From NCBI GenBank assembly GCA_027490215.1, contig JAIXYO010000065.1:1-64000 (forward strand): a stretch of DNA of 64,000 nt. Reading direction: 5' to 3'. A program made the translations under genes and the position numbers. Source of the DNA: Rubrivivax sp. Lineage in GTDB: Bacteria; Pseudomonadota; Gammaproteobacteria; Burkholderiales; Burkholderiaceae_C. A model generated the notes under the pieces. That model worked only from the letters and a program-made list of their open reading frames with translations, did no database searches and was not told the origin of the DNA. This document shows positions 47,120-57,507 of this stretch, piece after piece. Each line of letters starts with the position of its first letter. The stretch's first letter is position 1.

Positions 47120-50100
47120 TCAGTCTGGCAGCGGAATCACGAAGCACGAGTGCGGTGGCAATGCACGCCACGCCAAAGGTTGGCCCGGCGCCAGGGTCGT
47201 GGCGTTCCAGTTGGCAGGGGCGTCAACTGGGGCCCCCGCCGCCTGCCGCAACAGGATGAATCGCATGGTTCGGGACTCCAGGCCGCTGCCGCGGGTCAGG
47301 GTCAGCTCCGCCTGTGGCCAGTGCGCTGGCAGGCAGGGCATGAAATGCAGCGTGTCGGCGCCCTGCTGCAATCCGAAGATCGATTCGATCGCTGCCCGAT
47401 GCAGCCACGCCGCCGCGCCGGTGTACCAGCTCCAGCCGCCGTGTCCGACATAGGGCGGCTGGGTGTACACGTCACCGGCCACCACATACGGCTCGATGCC
47501 GTATACCGCGCCATGCGTCGGGTGGGTTGCGCGGTGCGCCGGGCTCAGGCAGGTGAAATAGCGGTAAGGCAGCTCACTTGGCACGTTCAGTTTCGCCTGT
47601 GCCATCAGCGCCCACACCCCCGCATGCGAATACTGGCCGCCGTTCTCGCGCACCCCCGGCGGATAGGCCTGGATGTAGCCCGCACTCGGCTGAGCGTGGG
47701 CGAGCGGCGGGTCCAGCAGCCTGATCAGGCCGGCGTCGTGGTCCACCAGGTGGTCCTCCACCGATTCCATCGCCAGCTGCTGCATCGGCAAGGGAGCAGC
47801 ACCCGACAACACTGCCCAGGCTTGCGCGATCAAATCGATGCGTGCCTCGCTGTTGGTGTGCGAACCCAGTGCGCTGCCATCGTCGAAGTAGGCACGCTTG
47901 AACCAGCGTCCGTCCCAGGCCTCACCGCTCAAAGCCGCCTTCCAGCCTCGCGCCGCCGTTTCCCAGTGGTCTGCGCGAGGCCCTTCACCTCGCGCCCGGG
48001 CCAGCGGCGCATAGCCCTCCACCACCTGGCAGAGGAACCAGCCCAGCCAGACCGATTCACCGCGGCCTTCATGGCCGACGCGGTTCATGCCGTCGTTCCA
48101 GTCGCCGGTGCCCATCAGCGGCAGGCCGTGCGCGCCGACGCGCAGGCTGTGGTCGATGGCGCGAGCCGCGTGCTCGTAAACCGAGGCCTCCTCGCCGCTG
48201 ACGGCGGGTGCGTAATAGGCGTCTTCGGCGCCGTCGGGGATGGCCGCGCCCTCGATGAATGGCACCAGCTCATCGAGCAGGCTGCCGTCGCCTGTGGCGT
48301 GCAGGTAGCGCACGCAGGCGAGCGGCAGCCACAGCAGGTCGTCGGAGAAATGCGTACGAACGCCAGCGCCACCCGGCGCATGCCACCAGTGCTGCACATC
48401 GCCTTCGGCAAACTGCCGCGAGGCGCCGAGCATGATCTGCCGGCGCAGCATGTCGGGCGCCGCCCAAGTCAGCGCCATCGCATCCTGCAACTGATCGCGG
48501 AAGCCGAAGGCGCCGCCGGCCTGGTAGAAGCCGGCCTTGGCCCAGAGGCGGCACGACACCGTCTGGTACAGCAACCAGCGGTTGACCATCGCGTCGAACA
48601 GCGGGTCCGGAGTCTTCACCGCCGTCGCGCCGAGCAGCGTGTCCCAGTGTCGCCGCACCGCGTCGAGGCGCTGAGCCGCGGGGATCGATGCGGCCTGCAT
48701 GGCGAGTTGTCGCGCGGCATCGGGACTCGCGGCATAGCCGAGCAGGAACACCCGCTCGACCGATTCCCCTGCAACCAGGCTGAGCCGCGTGGACAGCGCG
48801 GCGCATGGGTCCAGGCCGCTGCCGCTGCGCTCGCCGAAGTGGTCCGGCAGCACCAGGCGGCCGCGCGCGTCAAAGCATTCGCGCCGGTCGCAGGTCCAGT
48901 CGTCCAGGTCGTCGCTGGCATCGCTGCCCGCCAGCGCCAGAAACGCGGTGCCGTCGCCGAAGCCGGCCGATCGCTCAGGCTGTGTGCACATCAAGGCGGT
49001 CCGGCGTGGCAAGCGGCTGGCGGCGGACTGCCGCGCATCCGACGCGCTGCTTTCGTCAGGCATCCGTTGCCTGTGCAGGGCGGTGTACACCGTGCCGCGG
49101 TCAGTGCGGTTCGCGCCCATCATCCATTCGGCGATGCCGACCACGCGCAGCAGCATTGTCTTGTGGCCTCGGTTGAGCAGCCGGATCCGGATCTGCTTCA
49201 CCGAGCTCTCTGGGTCGACACACCACGACACCGAGACATCCACATCGCCGCGCCGATGACCGATCACGCTGTAGCCTTGGCCGTGCGCGACCTGGTAAGT
49301 CGAGTTGTCGCTGTCCCGGGCGTGGCCCCAGGCCGAGGGGGCCACGCTCCACACATCCAGCGTCCGCAGGTCCTGCAACAGGAACCACTCCGACGGTGGG
49401 TCGCCCACCGGGTCGTTCGACCAGGCGGTGAGCTGGTTCATGCGGCTGTTCACTGCCCAGGTGTAGCCCCCGCCGGCTTCTGACCACTGGCAGCCAAAGT
49501 CCGGGTTCGCCAGCACATTGACCCATGGCCGCAGCGGTCGCCGCCTGGCGCTGACATCGAAGCGGAACTCACCCGAAGTTGGCGAGAACGCACCCACCGT
49601 CGCCGTCGACGCCATATCGATGTGCGCGGCCAGCGCCACCGGCGAGGTCGAGGTGTCGTGGCGCCGCAGCGAGGCCTGCTCGTGCAAGTCGATCCATTCC
49701 TGGACATGGTGCGGCAGCGGTCGGCCATCGGCCTGCAGGCGCACGCGTGCCAGACTTTGCAGCGTGCTCAACTCGTCGTCGGTCAACTCCTCCGCGCGCA
49801 GCACATGGACCGCGGTACTGAGCGGCGCACGTGTCGAGCCCGTACCGCTGAGCGGGTTGAACTCGGCGCTGCTGTCGGCACTGTGGCGATCGCGAAGCGC
49901 CATCAGTTCGCGTTGCAGGACCATCAGGTAGGACGCCGGCTCGGCATTCACCACCACCAGATCACAGGCCACCCCGCCCCATGACCACAGGCGCAGCGCT
50001 TGCGCCAGCGAGCGGATCAGGCCCAGCCCTTCGGGTGCCCCAGCCTTCACCAGCAGGATCGGCCGGTCCCCTGAGATGCCGAAGCGCCACAGCAGGCGGC

Positions 50101-53100
50101 GGTCGCACACCGCGGGTGATGCGCCTTGCGTTCGCACTGCCAGCGTGCGCGGCCGTGCCACCGTCAACACCAGCGCCGTGGTCAGCGACTGGATCGCAGC
50201 GAGCTGTTCCTGGGTGATTCGCAGACTGTGAAAGCGGATCCCGGCCAAGGTGGCCGACATCAGCGAGGCGCGCCTGATATTGCTTGCCTGTCGGTACTTG
50301 TCGATCACAGCGCTCAGCGTGCCGCCGTTGTCGGAGGCGGCCGTGGCGAAAGTCAGCTGCGCCTTGCCCTGCGGGGCGATGCGCAAGCGCACCGACAGCG
50401 CACAGACTGGGTCGAGCCCCGTGTCCAATGGCGCGCCCGTGGCGTCTTCCTGCGCCATGGACACGGGTACGCCGTCCAATGCGGCCAGCGGCTGGCTCGG
50501 GCTGCGGTTGCGGCCCAACCAGCGCTGGCGGTCGGTCTGAACCCCCACCGACACCACCTGCGGGTCGCTTTCGGCCAGGAAATGCGCTGCCTGCAAGCCC
50601 TGCTCCGTGGCGAGCCGAGGCCTGCGCTCGAAGCGCAACGCCTGATGCTCAGCCAGCCAGGTGGCCCGCACGAACAGGTTGCTGAATGCGGGGTGCGCCT
50701 CGTCTGCCCGCGCATCGGCCAGCGTCACCTCGAAGGCCGAGATCAGTTCGATGTCGAGTTCATGGTCTCCGAGATTTCGCAACTCGATCTGTCGGAATTC
50801 AATGTCGTCCTCCGGGCTGATCCATACCGTCGTGTGAGCCTGAACGTGGGGCCACTCCGCGTCGAAGCAGACACGGTCGGCATGGAAGACGCTTCGGTAG
50901 TGGGCGGCGGGGTCGGGTGCCGGGTGCTGAGTGATCGAGACGACCGGCAAGGCGATGCTGGACACCCGCGACGCAGCGTGGCCGTCGTTGCGCTGCCAGC
51001 GCAGGTAGAAGAAGCTGCCATGCGCGTCACGCAAGGCATCGTCGCGAGTGCGCGTGATGCCAGTCTCACCCCAGCGGCTGGTGCCTGCGCCGTTGGCGCG
51101 CAGGCTGACGCTGTAGCGGCCGTTCGACAGCACATGCGTGGGCTCCAGTGCGGCCGCGCCCGGAGACACCTCACGCAGCAGACCGGGCGCGCGGCGCAGC
51201 AGACTCTGCGGGGGTGGGCCCGGCGGTAGCGCATACAGCATCGACACCTCGCGCGGCGCGCGCTCGTGCAGCAGCGACCCCACCGCCTCGATGTGCGGAT
51301 TGGCCATGCCCCAGCGCTGCGCCACGCCGTCCATCAGCACATTGGCCAACGCCACGATCGTCATGCCCTGGTGGTGGGCCATGAAGGTCACCACCGGCGT
51401 GAACGCTTCACTGCCGTTCTGCCGCGACGGCGTGAAGTCCAGCGCCTCGATGAAGCCGTACGGCTCACGTGGCGCCAGTGCTTCGATCGCGGCGAAATTC
51501 AGCCTGGCGATGTGGGGCGTGATCTGGGTGGCCAGCGCGGTGGCATAGGGAGCGATCACCAACTCGTCGGGCGGTGTGCGGCGCAGCGCGAGTCGCGGCA
51601 CGCCTTGCGGCGCGTACTGGTAGGCCAGCGTGTAGTCGCGCCCGGCATAGGCCGACTCCGAGATGCCCCAGGGCACATCGGTGCCATGGACGCGCTGCGC
51701 CTTCGCGAAAGCGATCTGCTCCCGCACTGCGGCATGGCAGGCTTCACGCAACACACTGCCATAGGGCTCGTCGAGCACCAGCGTCGGCATCAGGTACTCG
51801 AACATCGACCCCGACCACGAACGCAGGCCGGCGTCTGCACCGACCGCATAAAACAATCGACCGAGCGAACCCCAGTGCTGCACCGGCACATCGCCCTTGG
51901 CGATCGCCAGCAAGCTCGTCAACCGCGATTCGGAGGCCAGCAGGTCGTAGAAGCCGGCATCCAACTGCTGCTCTGCGACCCGGTAACCGATGTGGAACAG
52001 ATGCCGCTTGCGGTGGTACAGGAAGCGGAAGTCGGCCTGCCACGCGAACTGGTCGCAGCCATCGGCTGCGGCCTGCAAGCGGGCTGCGATGGCGCCATCC
52101 TGCGGTGATGACGCGAACTCCCGGCAAGCCTGCGCGACCGCCAGCAGATGGCCGCTGAGGTTGCCACTGTCGACGGTGGACACATACATGGGCAGCAACG
52201 GCGCCAACGTTTGTGTGTCGTACCAGTTCAGGAAATGCCCGCGATGCCGCTGCATCCGGCCCAGCGTGGCAAGTGTGGCTTCGATCCGCGTCAGCAGCTC
52301 GGTCGTGTCGATCCAGCCGAACTGCCGCGCACACGCCGTGCTGAGCAGGTACAGGCCGATATTGGTTGGAGAGGTGCGGTGCGCCACCATGTCCATCGGC
52401 ACGGTCTGCAGGTTGTCTGGCGGCAGGTGGTTCTCCTCGGCCACCACGCAGCGTTCGAACAGGCGCCAGGTGTCTCGCGCGACGCCCTCGAAGTAGGTGC
52501 GGTCGGCCTCGCTGAGCGCCAGCTCTTCGTCAGCTGGGCGCGGCCGACTGACCCACCAGGTCCACAGTGGAGAAGCCGCCCACAAAAGGCACAGCGCCGT
52601 CGCCAGCCAGGGCGTCGGGGTGCCCACGGCGAACAGCCCGGCCAGCAGCACCAGCGCCAGCAGTGACTCTTGCCAGTGCTGACGCCACAGCGCTGGCAGC
52701 GTGGTCTGCGCGCGTGCCTGCGCCGCCGCGGCGGTAGTCCATTGCAGCAGGTGACGGTGACTGACGGCCATGCGGTAAAGCGCACGCACGATCGCATCCG
52801 TTGCCAGCAGGGCCTGCGCCGTCAACTGCGCCAGCAGCCACACACCACCCCACAAGGTGCGTCCCATGTCGGCGGCTGCCAGACGGTAGAAATGCTGCAG
52901 CGCGATGTCGTCGCGGCTCGGTGAGAACCCGGCCACTGCACCCATCAGCGGCCCGGCGGAAAAAGCCGCTGCCACCATGGCCAGTGCAATCCAGGGCGAC
53001 ACCACACACGTGCCCAGCGCCAGCAGCAGCAACGACAGCGACATCGGCGCGACCAGCGATCGGCGAAGGTTGTCGAACATCTTCCAGCGGTTGATGCCTC

Positions 53101-55657
53101 GCAGCCGCCAGCGCCCTGGATGCAACAGCGAATCGAGCAGGAAGGGCAGCAACTGCCAGTCACCGCGTGTCCATCGGTGCACCCGCGAAGCCGCGACATC
53201 GGCGTGGAAGGGCGCTTCCTCGATCAGTGTGATGTCGGTCACCGCAGCGCAGCGAGCCATCGAGCCTTCCAGCAGATCGTGGCTCAGAACCCGGCCTTCG
53301 GGGAGCCGGCCGGACAGCACGGCATGCATCGCCTGCACGTGCAGCAGGCCCTTGCCGGTGAACGTGCCTTCACCAAACACATCCTGGTAGACCTCGGACG
53401 TGGCAGCGCTGTACGGGTCGATGCCGCATTGGCCGGCAAACAGGCCGTGGTAATGCGTGAAGTCCTTCGGCGACGGCAGTGGCGTGACGATGCGCGGCTG
53501 CAAGATCGCGTAGCCGCTGGTCACCGCCTTCTGGCTGGCATCGAGCTGCGGCTGGTTCAGCGGGTGTGCGGCGACGCCAACCAGCTCGTGCAGGCGCCCC
53601 GGCGGCAGTTGGGTGTCACTGTCCAGCGTGACGATGTATCGGGTGCCGGCCGCGATGCGCGAAGCAGTGCCCAGGTCGATGAAAGGGCGCGCTGTGCGGC
53701 CGACATCCCCGCCCGAGGACTCGGCCAGCATGGTGATCAGCTGCTCGAGCTTGCCGCGCTTGCGCTCCCAGCCAATCCATCGCCCTTCGGTCTCGCTGTA
53801 GCGGCGCTCACGGTGCAGCACGATGAAACGAGGCGGCGCAGGGAGCATCACCCTTCGCACATCAAGCCCGGGTGAGAGGCAGGTGGGGTAGCGCGCGTTC
53901 AGTGCATCGATCTGTTGTCTGACATCGCCCAGCAGGCCGGCGTCGGTCGGCACGGTGGCGCTGTCGGCATCGGCCCAATCGGTCAGCAGCGCATACTGCG
54001 CATGGCGCTCGGGGTTGGCGAGATGGTGCAATTGCAGTCGGTGCACCAAGGACTTGGTCGAGGCGGCATCGGTCAGCATCGTCGGGATCACCACCATCAC
54101 CCGATGTTCTGGCGGAATGCCGCTCGCCAGCGCCAGCCGCGGCAGATGCGCGGGCCGTGCCGACTCGCTGATCAGCCGGTTGATCACTGCCACCACGGCC
54201 TCAGACGCCGGAAACAGCATCAGCATGCCAGCCAGCAAGGTCCAGCCCCAGTCGACTGTGGCATCGCCCAGTCCCCCAATGTGTCTCAGCAGCACCCATG
54301 CCACCAGGCCTGCTGTCACCGCCAGCAGCGAACCCAGGTACAGCGGCAAGGCCATGCGGCGGGCCACAGCGCGCCAGGTTGCGGCACCGCGTTCATGCAG
54401 CCCGAGCGCGCGCATCAGGGCAGGTCGACCGGCGCCGGTCAGCCAGTAACCCGCGACTGCGGCCGGGTGTCCGGCGGGCTGGCCGTCAGCAACGGGATCG
54501 TCGGGCGCCTGCATCAGGCCCAGCAAGGTGTGACCGACCGCCACTTCGCTCAGGCTGCCCTGCCGTGCCAGCCTTTCGATGCCGTGCAGAGTCTGGTCGC
54601 GCGTCATCGCGTGCTCGGCCTCGAACACGGGTGAGGTCAGCATCAGACGCATCAGTGTGCTGCTGCGCGCCACGATGTCGGGCCAGTCGGCATCGCCGAT
54701 GGCGCGCAGCGATGTCACCGCATTGCTCACGCTCAGGTTGTCCGCCGTCTGCTCTGCGCGTTTCTGCGCCTGCATCAGCGCCGGATCGGGCAACGCACGA
54801 CGGAGCCACTCGTGTTGCTCCGCACGATCGTCGGCTCGGTCGCTCGCGCGCTTGTGCACCAGTGGCTCGGCGCCATCGCCGGTCATGTCTGCCTGGCCAC
54901 GCCCGTCCTGCATGCGCTGCGCCATCTGGCCCAGGAACACCCGGCCGACACCACGGCTGTTCAGCATTGCGAGCAGTTGATCGAGCGTGCCGGCGGTCAT
55001 GCTGTCGATTCGATCGCAGCAGAGGTTGGCGACCTCGCGCGCCGCCTTGTTGGTGGCGATCCGTTCTGCCAGGCGGCGCAGGTTTTCGATGAGCACCACG
55101 CGCAGGGTCGTCGGCAACGCCCACATCTCGCCCAGGTTCAATTCGCGCGTCTCCTGATAAGCGCTCAGGAACTGGATCAGCAACTCCTCGTCGAAGTCGC
55201 CATCGGTGTGTGCGACGAAGGCCCAGGCCACGCCGTAGACGCGGGGCAGACCGGCCAGTGGCTCATCGATCAGTACCGGCAGCGCACGAAAGTAGCGTCG
55301 TGGCAGGCCTTCGTGGATCTCTTCGAGCTGCGCCTCGATCAGATGAAAGTTGTCGAGCAGCCATTCGGCAGCCGGGCTGATGTCATAGCCGGTGCTGGCC
55401 TGCACGCCAATGTAGCGATGCGCCGCACGCAGCGTCTGGATGTTGTTGCGCAGTCGTGGAAAGAAGCCGGCGCTCAACGAGTGCGAGCGCTGTGCGCGAT
55501 GCGTTTCACCGAGGCTGCGCCCGTGTTGTGCAAAGCGCTGCAGGCCGAAGATTTCGGAGCGGATCGGGGGCTCGATCGCGCCCTGCGTCTGGCTGAGGAT
55601 GTCGCGCAGCGCCTGTGGCGCGTCCGGGATCAGGCGCAGCAACTCGGCTGGCGACAT
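47120..55657 (-). CDS. ndvB: Cyclic beta-1,2-glucan synthase-like protein (GT84-glycoamylase-GH94)
   Basis: A 2845-residue giant enzyme like NdvB/ChvB, which makes cyclic beta-glucan at the inner membrane. From the N-terminus: a soluble region, spans near 425-480, a GT84 glycosyltransferase (LDSDTQLPPGRLHELVG near 673; HRWTRGDWQLLPFLL near 830), further spans near 870-930 and 990-1035, a glycoamylase-like domain with EALDFTPSRQNGSEAF and FMAHHQGMT, and C-terminal GH94 phosphorylase-type modules with GDWNDGMNRVGHEGRGESV near 2517. Length and order fit the family. Product (linkage and cyclisation) is inferred. A small membrane protein gene ends 3 bp upstream. Confidence 0.9.
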   Translation of the reverse strand: MSPAELLRLIPDAPQALRDILSQTQGAIEPPIRSEIFGLQRFAQHGRSLGETHRAQRSHSLSAGFFPRLRNNIQTLRAAHRYIGVQASTGYDISPAAEWLLDNFHLIEAQLEEIHEGLPRRYFRALPVLIDEPLAGLPRVYGVAWAFVAHTDGDFDEELLIQFLSAYQETRELNLGEMWALPTTLRVVLIENLRRLAERIATNKAAREVANLCCDRIDSMTAGTLDQLLAMLNSRGVGRVFLGQMAQRMQDGRGQADMTGDGAEPLVHKRASDRADDRAEQHEWLRRALPDPALMQAQKRAEQTADNLSVSNAVTSLRAIGDADWPDIVARSSTLMRLMLTSPVFEAEHAMTRDQTLHGIERLARQGSLSEVAVGHTLLGLMQAPDDPVADGQPAGHPAAVAGYWLTGAGRPALMRALGLHERGAATWRAVARRMALPLYLGSLLAVTAGLVAWVLLRHIGGLGDATVDWGWTLLAGMLMLFPASEAVVAVINRLISESARPAHLPRLALASGIPPEHRVMVVIPTMLTDAASTKSLVHRLQLHHLANPERHAQYALLTDWADADSATVPTDAGLLGDVRQQIDALNARYPTCLSPGLDVRRVMLPAPPRFIVLHRERRYSETEGRWIGWERKRGKLEQLITMLAESSGGDVGRTARPFIDLGTASRIAAGTRYIVTLDSDTQLPPGRLHELVGVAAHPLNQPQLDASQKAVTSGYAILQPRIVTPLPSPKDFTHYHGLFAGQCGIDPYSAATSEVYQDVFGEGTFTGKGLLHVQAMHAVLSGRLPEGRVLSHDLLEGSMARCAAVTDITLIEEAPFHADVAASRVHRWTRGDWQLLPFLLDSLLHPGRWRLRGINRWKMFDNLRRSLVAPMSLSLLLLALGTCVVSPWIALAMVAAAFSAGPLMGAVAGFSPSRDDIALQHFYRLAAADMGRTLWGGVWLLAQLTAQALLATDAIVRALYRMAVSHRHLLQWTTAAAAQARAQTTLPALWRQHWQESLLALVLLAGLFAVGTPTPWLATALCLLWAASPLWTWWVSRPRPADEELALSEADRTYFEGVARDTWRLFERCVVAEENHLPPDNLQTVPMDMVAHRTSPTNIGLYLLSTACARQFGWIDTTELLTRIEATLATLGRMQRHRGHFLNWYDTQTLAPLLPMYVSTVDSGNLSGHLLAVAQACREFASSPQDGAIAARLQAAADGCDQFAWQADFRFLYHRKRHLFHIGYRVAEQQLDAGFYDLLASESRLTSLLAIAKGDVPVQHWGSLGRLFYAVGADAGLRSWSGSMFEYLMPTLVLDEPYGSVLREACHAAVREQIAFAKAQRVHGTDVPWGISESAYAGRDYTLAYQYAPQGVPRLALRRTPPDELVIAPYATALATQITPHIARLNFAAIEALAPREPYGFIEALDFTPSRQNGSEAFTPVVTFMAHHQGMTIVALANVLMDGVAQRWGMANPHIEAVGSLLHERAPREVSMLYALPPGPPPQSLLRRAPGLLREVSPGAAALEPTHVLSNGRYSVSLRANGAGTSRWGETGITRTRDDALRDAHGSFFYLRWQRNDGHAASRVSSIALPVVSITQHPAPDPAAHYRSVFHADRVCFDAEWPHVQAHTTVWISPEDDIEFRQIELRNLGDHELDIELISAFEVTLADARADEAHPAFSNLFVRATWLAEHQALRFERRPRLATEQGLQAAHFLAESDPQVVSVGVQTDRQRWLGRNRSPSQPLAALDGVPVSMAQEDATGAPLDTGLDPVCALSVRLRIAPQGKAQLTFATAASDNGGTLSAVIDKYRQASNIRRASLMSATLAGIRFHSLRITQEQLAAIQSLTTALVLTVARPRTLAVRTQGASPAVCDRRLLWRFGISGDRPILLVKAGAPEGLGLIRSLAQALRLWSWGGVACDLVVVNAEPASYLMVLQRELMALRDRHSADSSAEFNPLSGTGSTRAPLSTAVHVLRAEELTDDELSTLQSLARVRLQADGRPLPHHVQEWIDLHEQASLRRHDTSTSPVALAAHIDMASTATVGAFSPTSGEFRFDVSARRRPLRPWVNVLANPDFGCQWSEAGGGYTWAVNSRMNQLTAWSNDPVGDPPSEWFLLQDLRTLDVWSVAPSAWGHARDSDNSTYQVAHGQGYSVIGHRRGDVDVSVSWCVDPESSVKQIRIRLLNRGHKTMLLRVVGIAEWMMGANRTDRGTVYTALHRQRMPDESSASDARQSAASRLPRRTALMCTQPERSAGFGDGTAFLALAGSDASDDLDDWTCDRRECFDARGRLVLPDHFGERSGSGLDPCAALSTRLSLVAGESVERVFLLGYAASPDAARQLAMQAASIPAAQRLDAVRRHWDTLLGATAVKTPDPLFDAMVNRWLLYQTVSCRLWAKAGFYQAGGAFGFRDQLQDAMALTWAAPDMLRRQIMLGASRQFAEGDVQHWWHAPGGAGVRTHFSDDLLWLPLACVRYLHATGDGSLLDELVPFIEGAAIPDGAEDAYYAPAVSGEEASVYEHAARAIDHSLRVGAHGLPLMGTGDWNDGMNRVGHEGRGESVWLGWFLCQVVEGYAPLARARGEGPRADHWETAARGWKAALSGEAWDGRWFKRAYFDDGSALGSHTNSEARIDLIAQAWAVLSGAAPLPMQQLAMESVEDHLVDHDAGLIRLLDPPLAHAQPSAGYIQAYPPGVRENGGQYSHAGVWALMAQAKLNVPSELPYRYFTCLSPAHRATHPTHGAVYGIEPYVVAGDVYTQPPYVGHGGWSWYTGAAAWLHRAAIESIFGLQQGADTLHFMPCLPAHWPQAELTLTRGSGLESRTMRFILLRQAAGAPVDAPANWNATTLAPGQPLAWRALPPHSCFVIPLPD

Positions 55658-55660
55658 GCC

Positions 55661-55900
55661 TTAAAAAATGAAAGAGATGGCACCAATCAGCAGCGCAGCC
55701 ACCACCAGCGTCGTCACGATGCGGCTCGCCACGAAACCGTGCATGGCTTCAGCGGCGCACCGCGCTGCAAACAGGCGCCCCGTCAGCGTCTTGCACGCGG
55801 CCATGTGTGCGCCCAGGGCCGACAACTCCATCGGCGAGGTGTCGGCGCTGTCGCCGAACGATGCGGTGCTCCACTGCGGCATGGTGATGGGTGTGTGCAT
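55661..55900 (-). CDS. Small predicted membrane protein upstream of the glucan synthase
   Basis: A 79-residue protein starting MHTPITMPQW, with a polar N-terminal part and one C-terminal span (RIVTTLVVAALLIGAISFIF) reaching the last residue. ATG 55900 is chosen because GGAG lies six bases before it; a longer frame from 55993 has no such site. The stop is 3 bp before the synthase start codon, suggesting co-translation. No family recognised; tail-anchored topology is likely. Confidence 0.55.
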   Translation of the reverse strand: MHTPITMPQWSTASFGDSADTSPMELSALGAHMAACKTLTGRLFAARCAAEAMHGFVASRIVTTLVVAALLIGAISFIF

Positions 55901-56426
55901 GGTGGGCTCCGTCTGTGCCGCCGCGAAGCGGCCCAGAAAAGGGGGTGGGTCGGGTGTGAATCCGCTGCGACCGGCATCGGTAGCCGCCATCACAGTGGGG
56001 TGGCTTCATCGTAGAAACAAGCGCGGATCGCGTCTGTCGGACAGGGCCCCGAGCTTCGTAGGACGTGTCCTGGTCGGCGCGGCCGGTCGGTGGGCTCGCA
56101 CCGATCGCGCAACGCGACCACGACGGGCGCGCATCCACGGCACGCGACGGCCCCTGCGTCCCGAACACGTGGTCCCAGACTCGTTGAACAGGGCCCACGG
56201 GGGCAGCGCCACCCCCGCTGCGAAGCACAGCGCGATCAGCCAGCCGGGCAGTCCCAGCACGGCCATGCCATGCAATGCAAAGTCGGCGCGGTAGGCCGCC
56301 TTGCTGTGTTCAAGTGTCAACAATCCCATGGCCGCCGACGCTAGGGCAAGCCCTCTCGGGGGTCTGTTCGCAAGCGCACAGACAGCCCCCCTTACGCTAG
56401 ACGCACCGTCTCACCTGGAGCTCCTC
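55901..56426. other. Mostly non-coding stretch with a decayed gene
   Basis: Between the small membrane protein and the CurA-type reductase there is no intact gene. It contains the desaturase-like remnant at 56130-56329, and near the reductase a hairpin (GTCTGT 56362-56367 with ACAGAC 56378-56383, flanked by G and C runs) plus AGGGC-AA-GCCCT at 56343-56354. Promoters for the reductase and, on the other strand, for the glucan synthase should lie here but none is clear. Confidence 0.5.
56130..56329 (-). pseudogene. Remnant of a fatty-acid hydroxylase/sterol desaturase-like gene
   Basis: The minus strand starts MGLLTLEHSKAAYRADFAL with a following hydrophobic span, like the N-terminus of betaproteobacterial sterol desaturase-family proteins. 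After about 48 codons the frame turns into Arg-rich noise, while the next frame from 56189 reads VQRVWDHVFGTQGPSR, resembling the WDHVFGT C-terminal end of the same family. The histidine-box middle is missing. This suggests internal deletion plus frameshift. The family match is from memory. Confidence 0.4.
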
Positions 56427-57458
56427 ATGCCGCAAAGCCCGACCGTCAACCGTCGCATCGTTCTCGCTGCCCGCCCCAGCGCGGCAGTCGGCCCTGAACA
56501 CTTCCGCCTCGAAGAATCTGCGGTGCCAGTGCCTGCCGCGGGTCAGGTGCTGCTACGCACGGTGTACCTGTCACTCGACCCGTACATGCGCGGGCGAATG
56601 AACGACGCGCCTTCGTACGCGCCCTGCGTGCAACTGGGTGCGGTGATGACAGGTGGCGCGGTGTCGCAAGTCGTTGCATCCCAGCACAAGGAATTCCAAC
56701 CCGGCGACAAGGTGATGGGCTACACCGGCTGGCAGGATTACGCACTGTCTGACGGCAGTGGTCTGCAGAAGCTGCCCGCCGACATGGCCCATCCGTCGCT
56801 TGCGCTCGGCGTGCTGGGCATGCCCGGCTTCACCGCCTACATGGGCCTGATGGACATCGGCCAGCCGAAGGCCGGCGAGACTGTGGTCGTGGCAGCCGCC
56901 AGCGGCGCGGTCGGTGCGGTGGTCGGGCAGATCGCGAAGCTTCAGGGCTGCCGCGTGGTGGGCATTGCAGGGGGCGCCGACAAGTGCCGCTTCGTCGTTG
57001 ATGAACTCGGTTTCGACGCCTGCCTGGACCGCCGGGCTGCGGACTTCCCGGACCAGCTCGCGGTGGCTTGTCCGCGTGGCATTGACGTCTACTTCGAGAA
57101 CGTCGGCGGCGCGGTCTTCGACGCTGTGCTGCCGCTGCTCAACACCCATGCCCGCGTGCCGGTGTGCGGGCTGATCTCGCTGTACAGCGGCGGCGGTGCC
57201 AGCACCCACAGCGACCGCCTGCCCGCACTGACCCGCACCCTGCTGGTCAAGCGCGTCCGCATGCAAGGCTTCATCATCTTCGACTACGAAGGCCGGCAGG
57301 CGGAGTTCCTCGGGCCCATGAGGCAGTGGCTGGCCGAAGGCAAGGTCAAGTTCCGCGAGGACATCGTCGAGGGCCTCGAGAACGCGCCGCAGGCCTTCAT
57401 CGGGCTGCTGCAGGGCGAGAACTTCGGGAAGCTCATCGTCCGCGTGGCAGGGGATTGA
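56427..57458 (+). CDS. NADP-dependent oxidoreductase, CurA/leukotriene B4 12-hydroxydehydrogenase type
   Basis: A 343-residue zinc-free medium-chain reductase, a family that reduces alkenals, enones or similar double bonds with NADPH. Marks are YLSLDPYMRGRMND, the nucleotide-binding loop VVAAASGAVGAVVGQIAKLQG, the NADP region IAGGADKCRFV, and DVYFENVGGAVFDAVLPLL. ATG 56427 follows TGGAG. Convergent with trxC. The physiological substrate cannot be read from sequence. Confidence 0.9.
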   Translation: MPQSPTVNRRIVLAARPSAAVGPEHFRLEESAVPVPAAGQVLLRTVYLSLDPYMRGRMNDAPSYAPCVQLGAVMTGGAVSQVVASQHKEFQPGDKVMGYTGWQDYALSDGSGLQKLPADMAHPSLALGVLGMPGFTAYMGLMDIGQPKAGETVVVAAASGAVGAVVGQIAKLQGCRVVGIAGGADKCRFVVDELGFDACLDRRAADFPDQLAVACPRGIDVYFENVGGAVFDAVLPLLNTHARVPVCGLISLYSGGGASTHSDRLPALTRTLLVKRVRMQGFIIFDYEGRQAEFLGPMRQWLAEGKVKFREDIVEGLENAPQAFIGLLQGENFGKLIVRVAGD

Positions 57459-57507
57459 GCCGCGCGCCCGTCTCAAGGCTCATTCGTGGCGCTCGCTCGA
57501 GGCGCGA

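Noticed and set aside
47060-49483. 807-codon open frame on the plus strand opposite the glucan synthase gene
   Set aside because: Composition is Arg/His/Gln/Val-rich as expected for the antisense of a GC-rich gene, no domain is recognisable, and the opposite strand encodes clear GH94 motifs.
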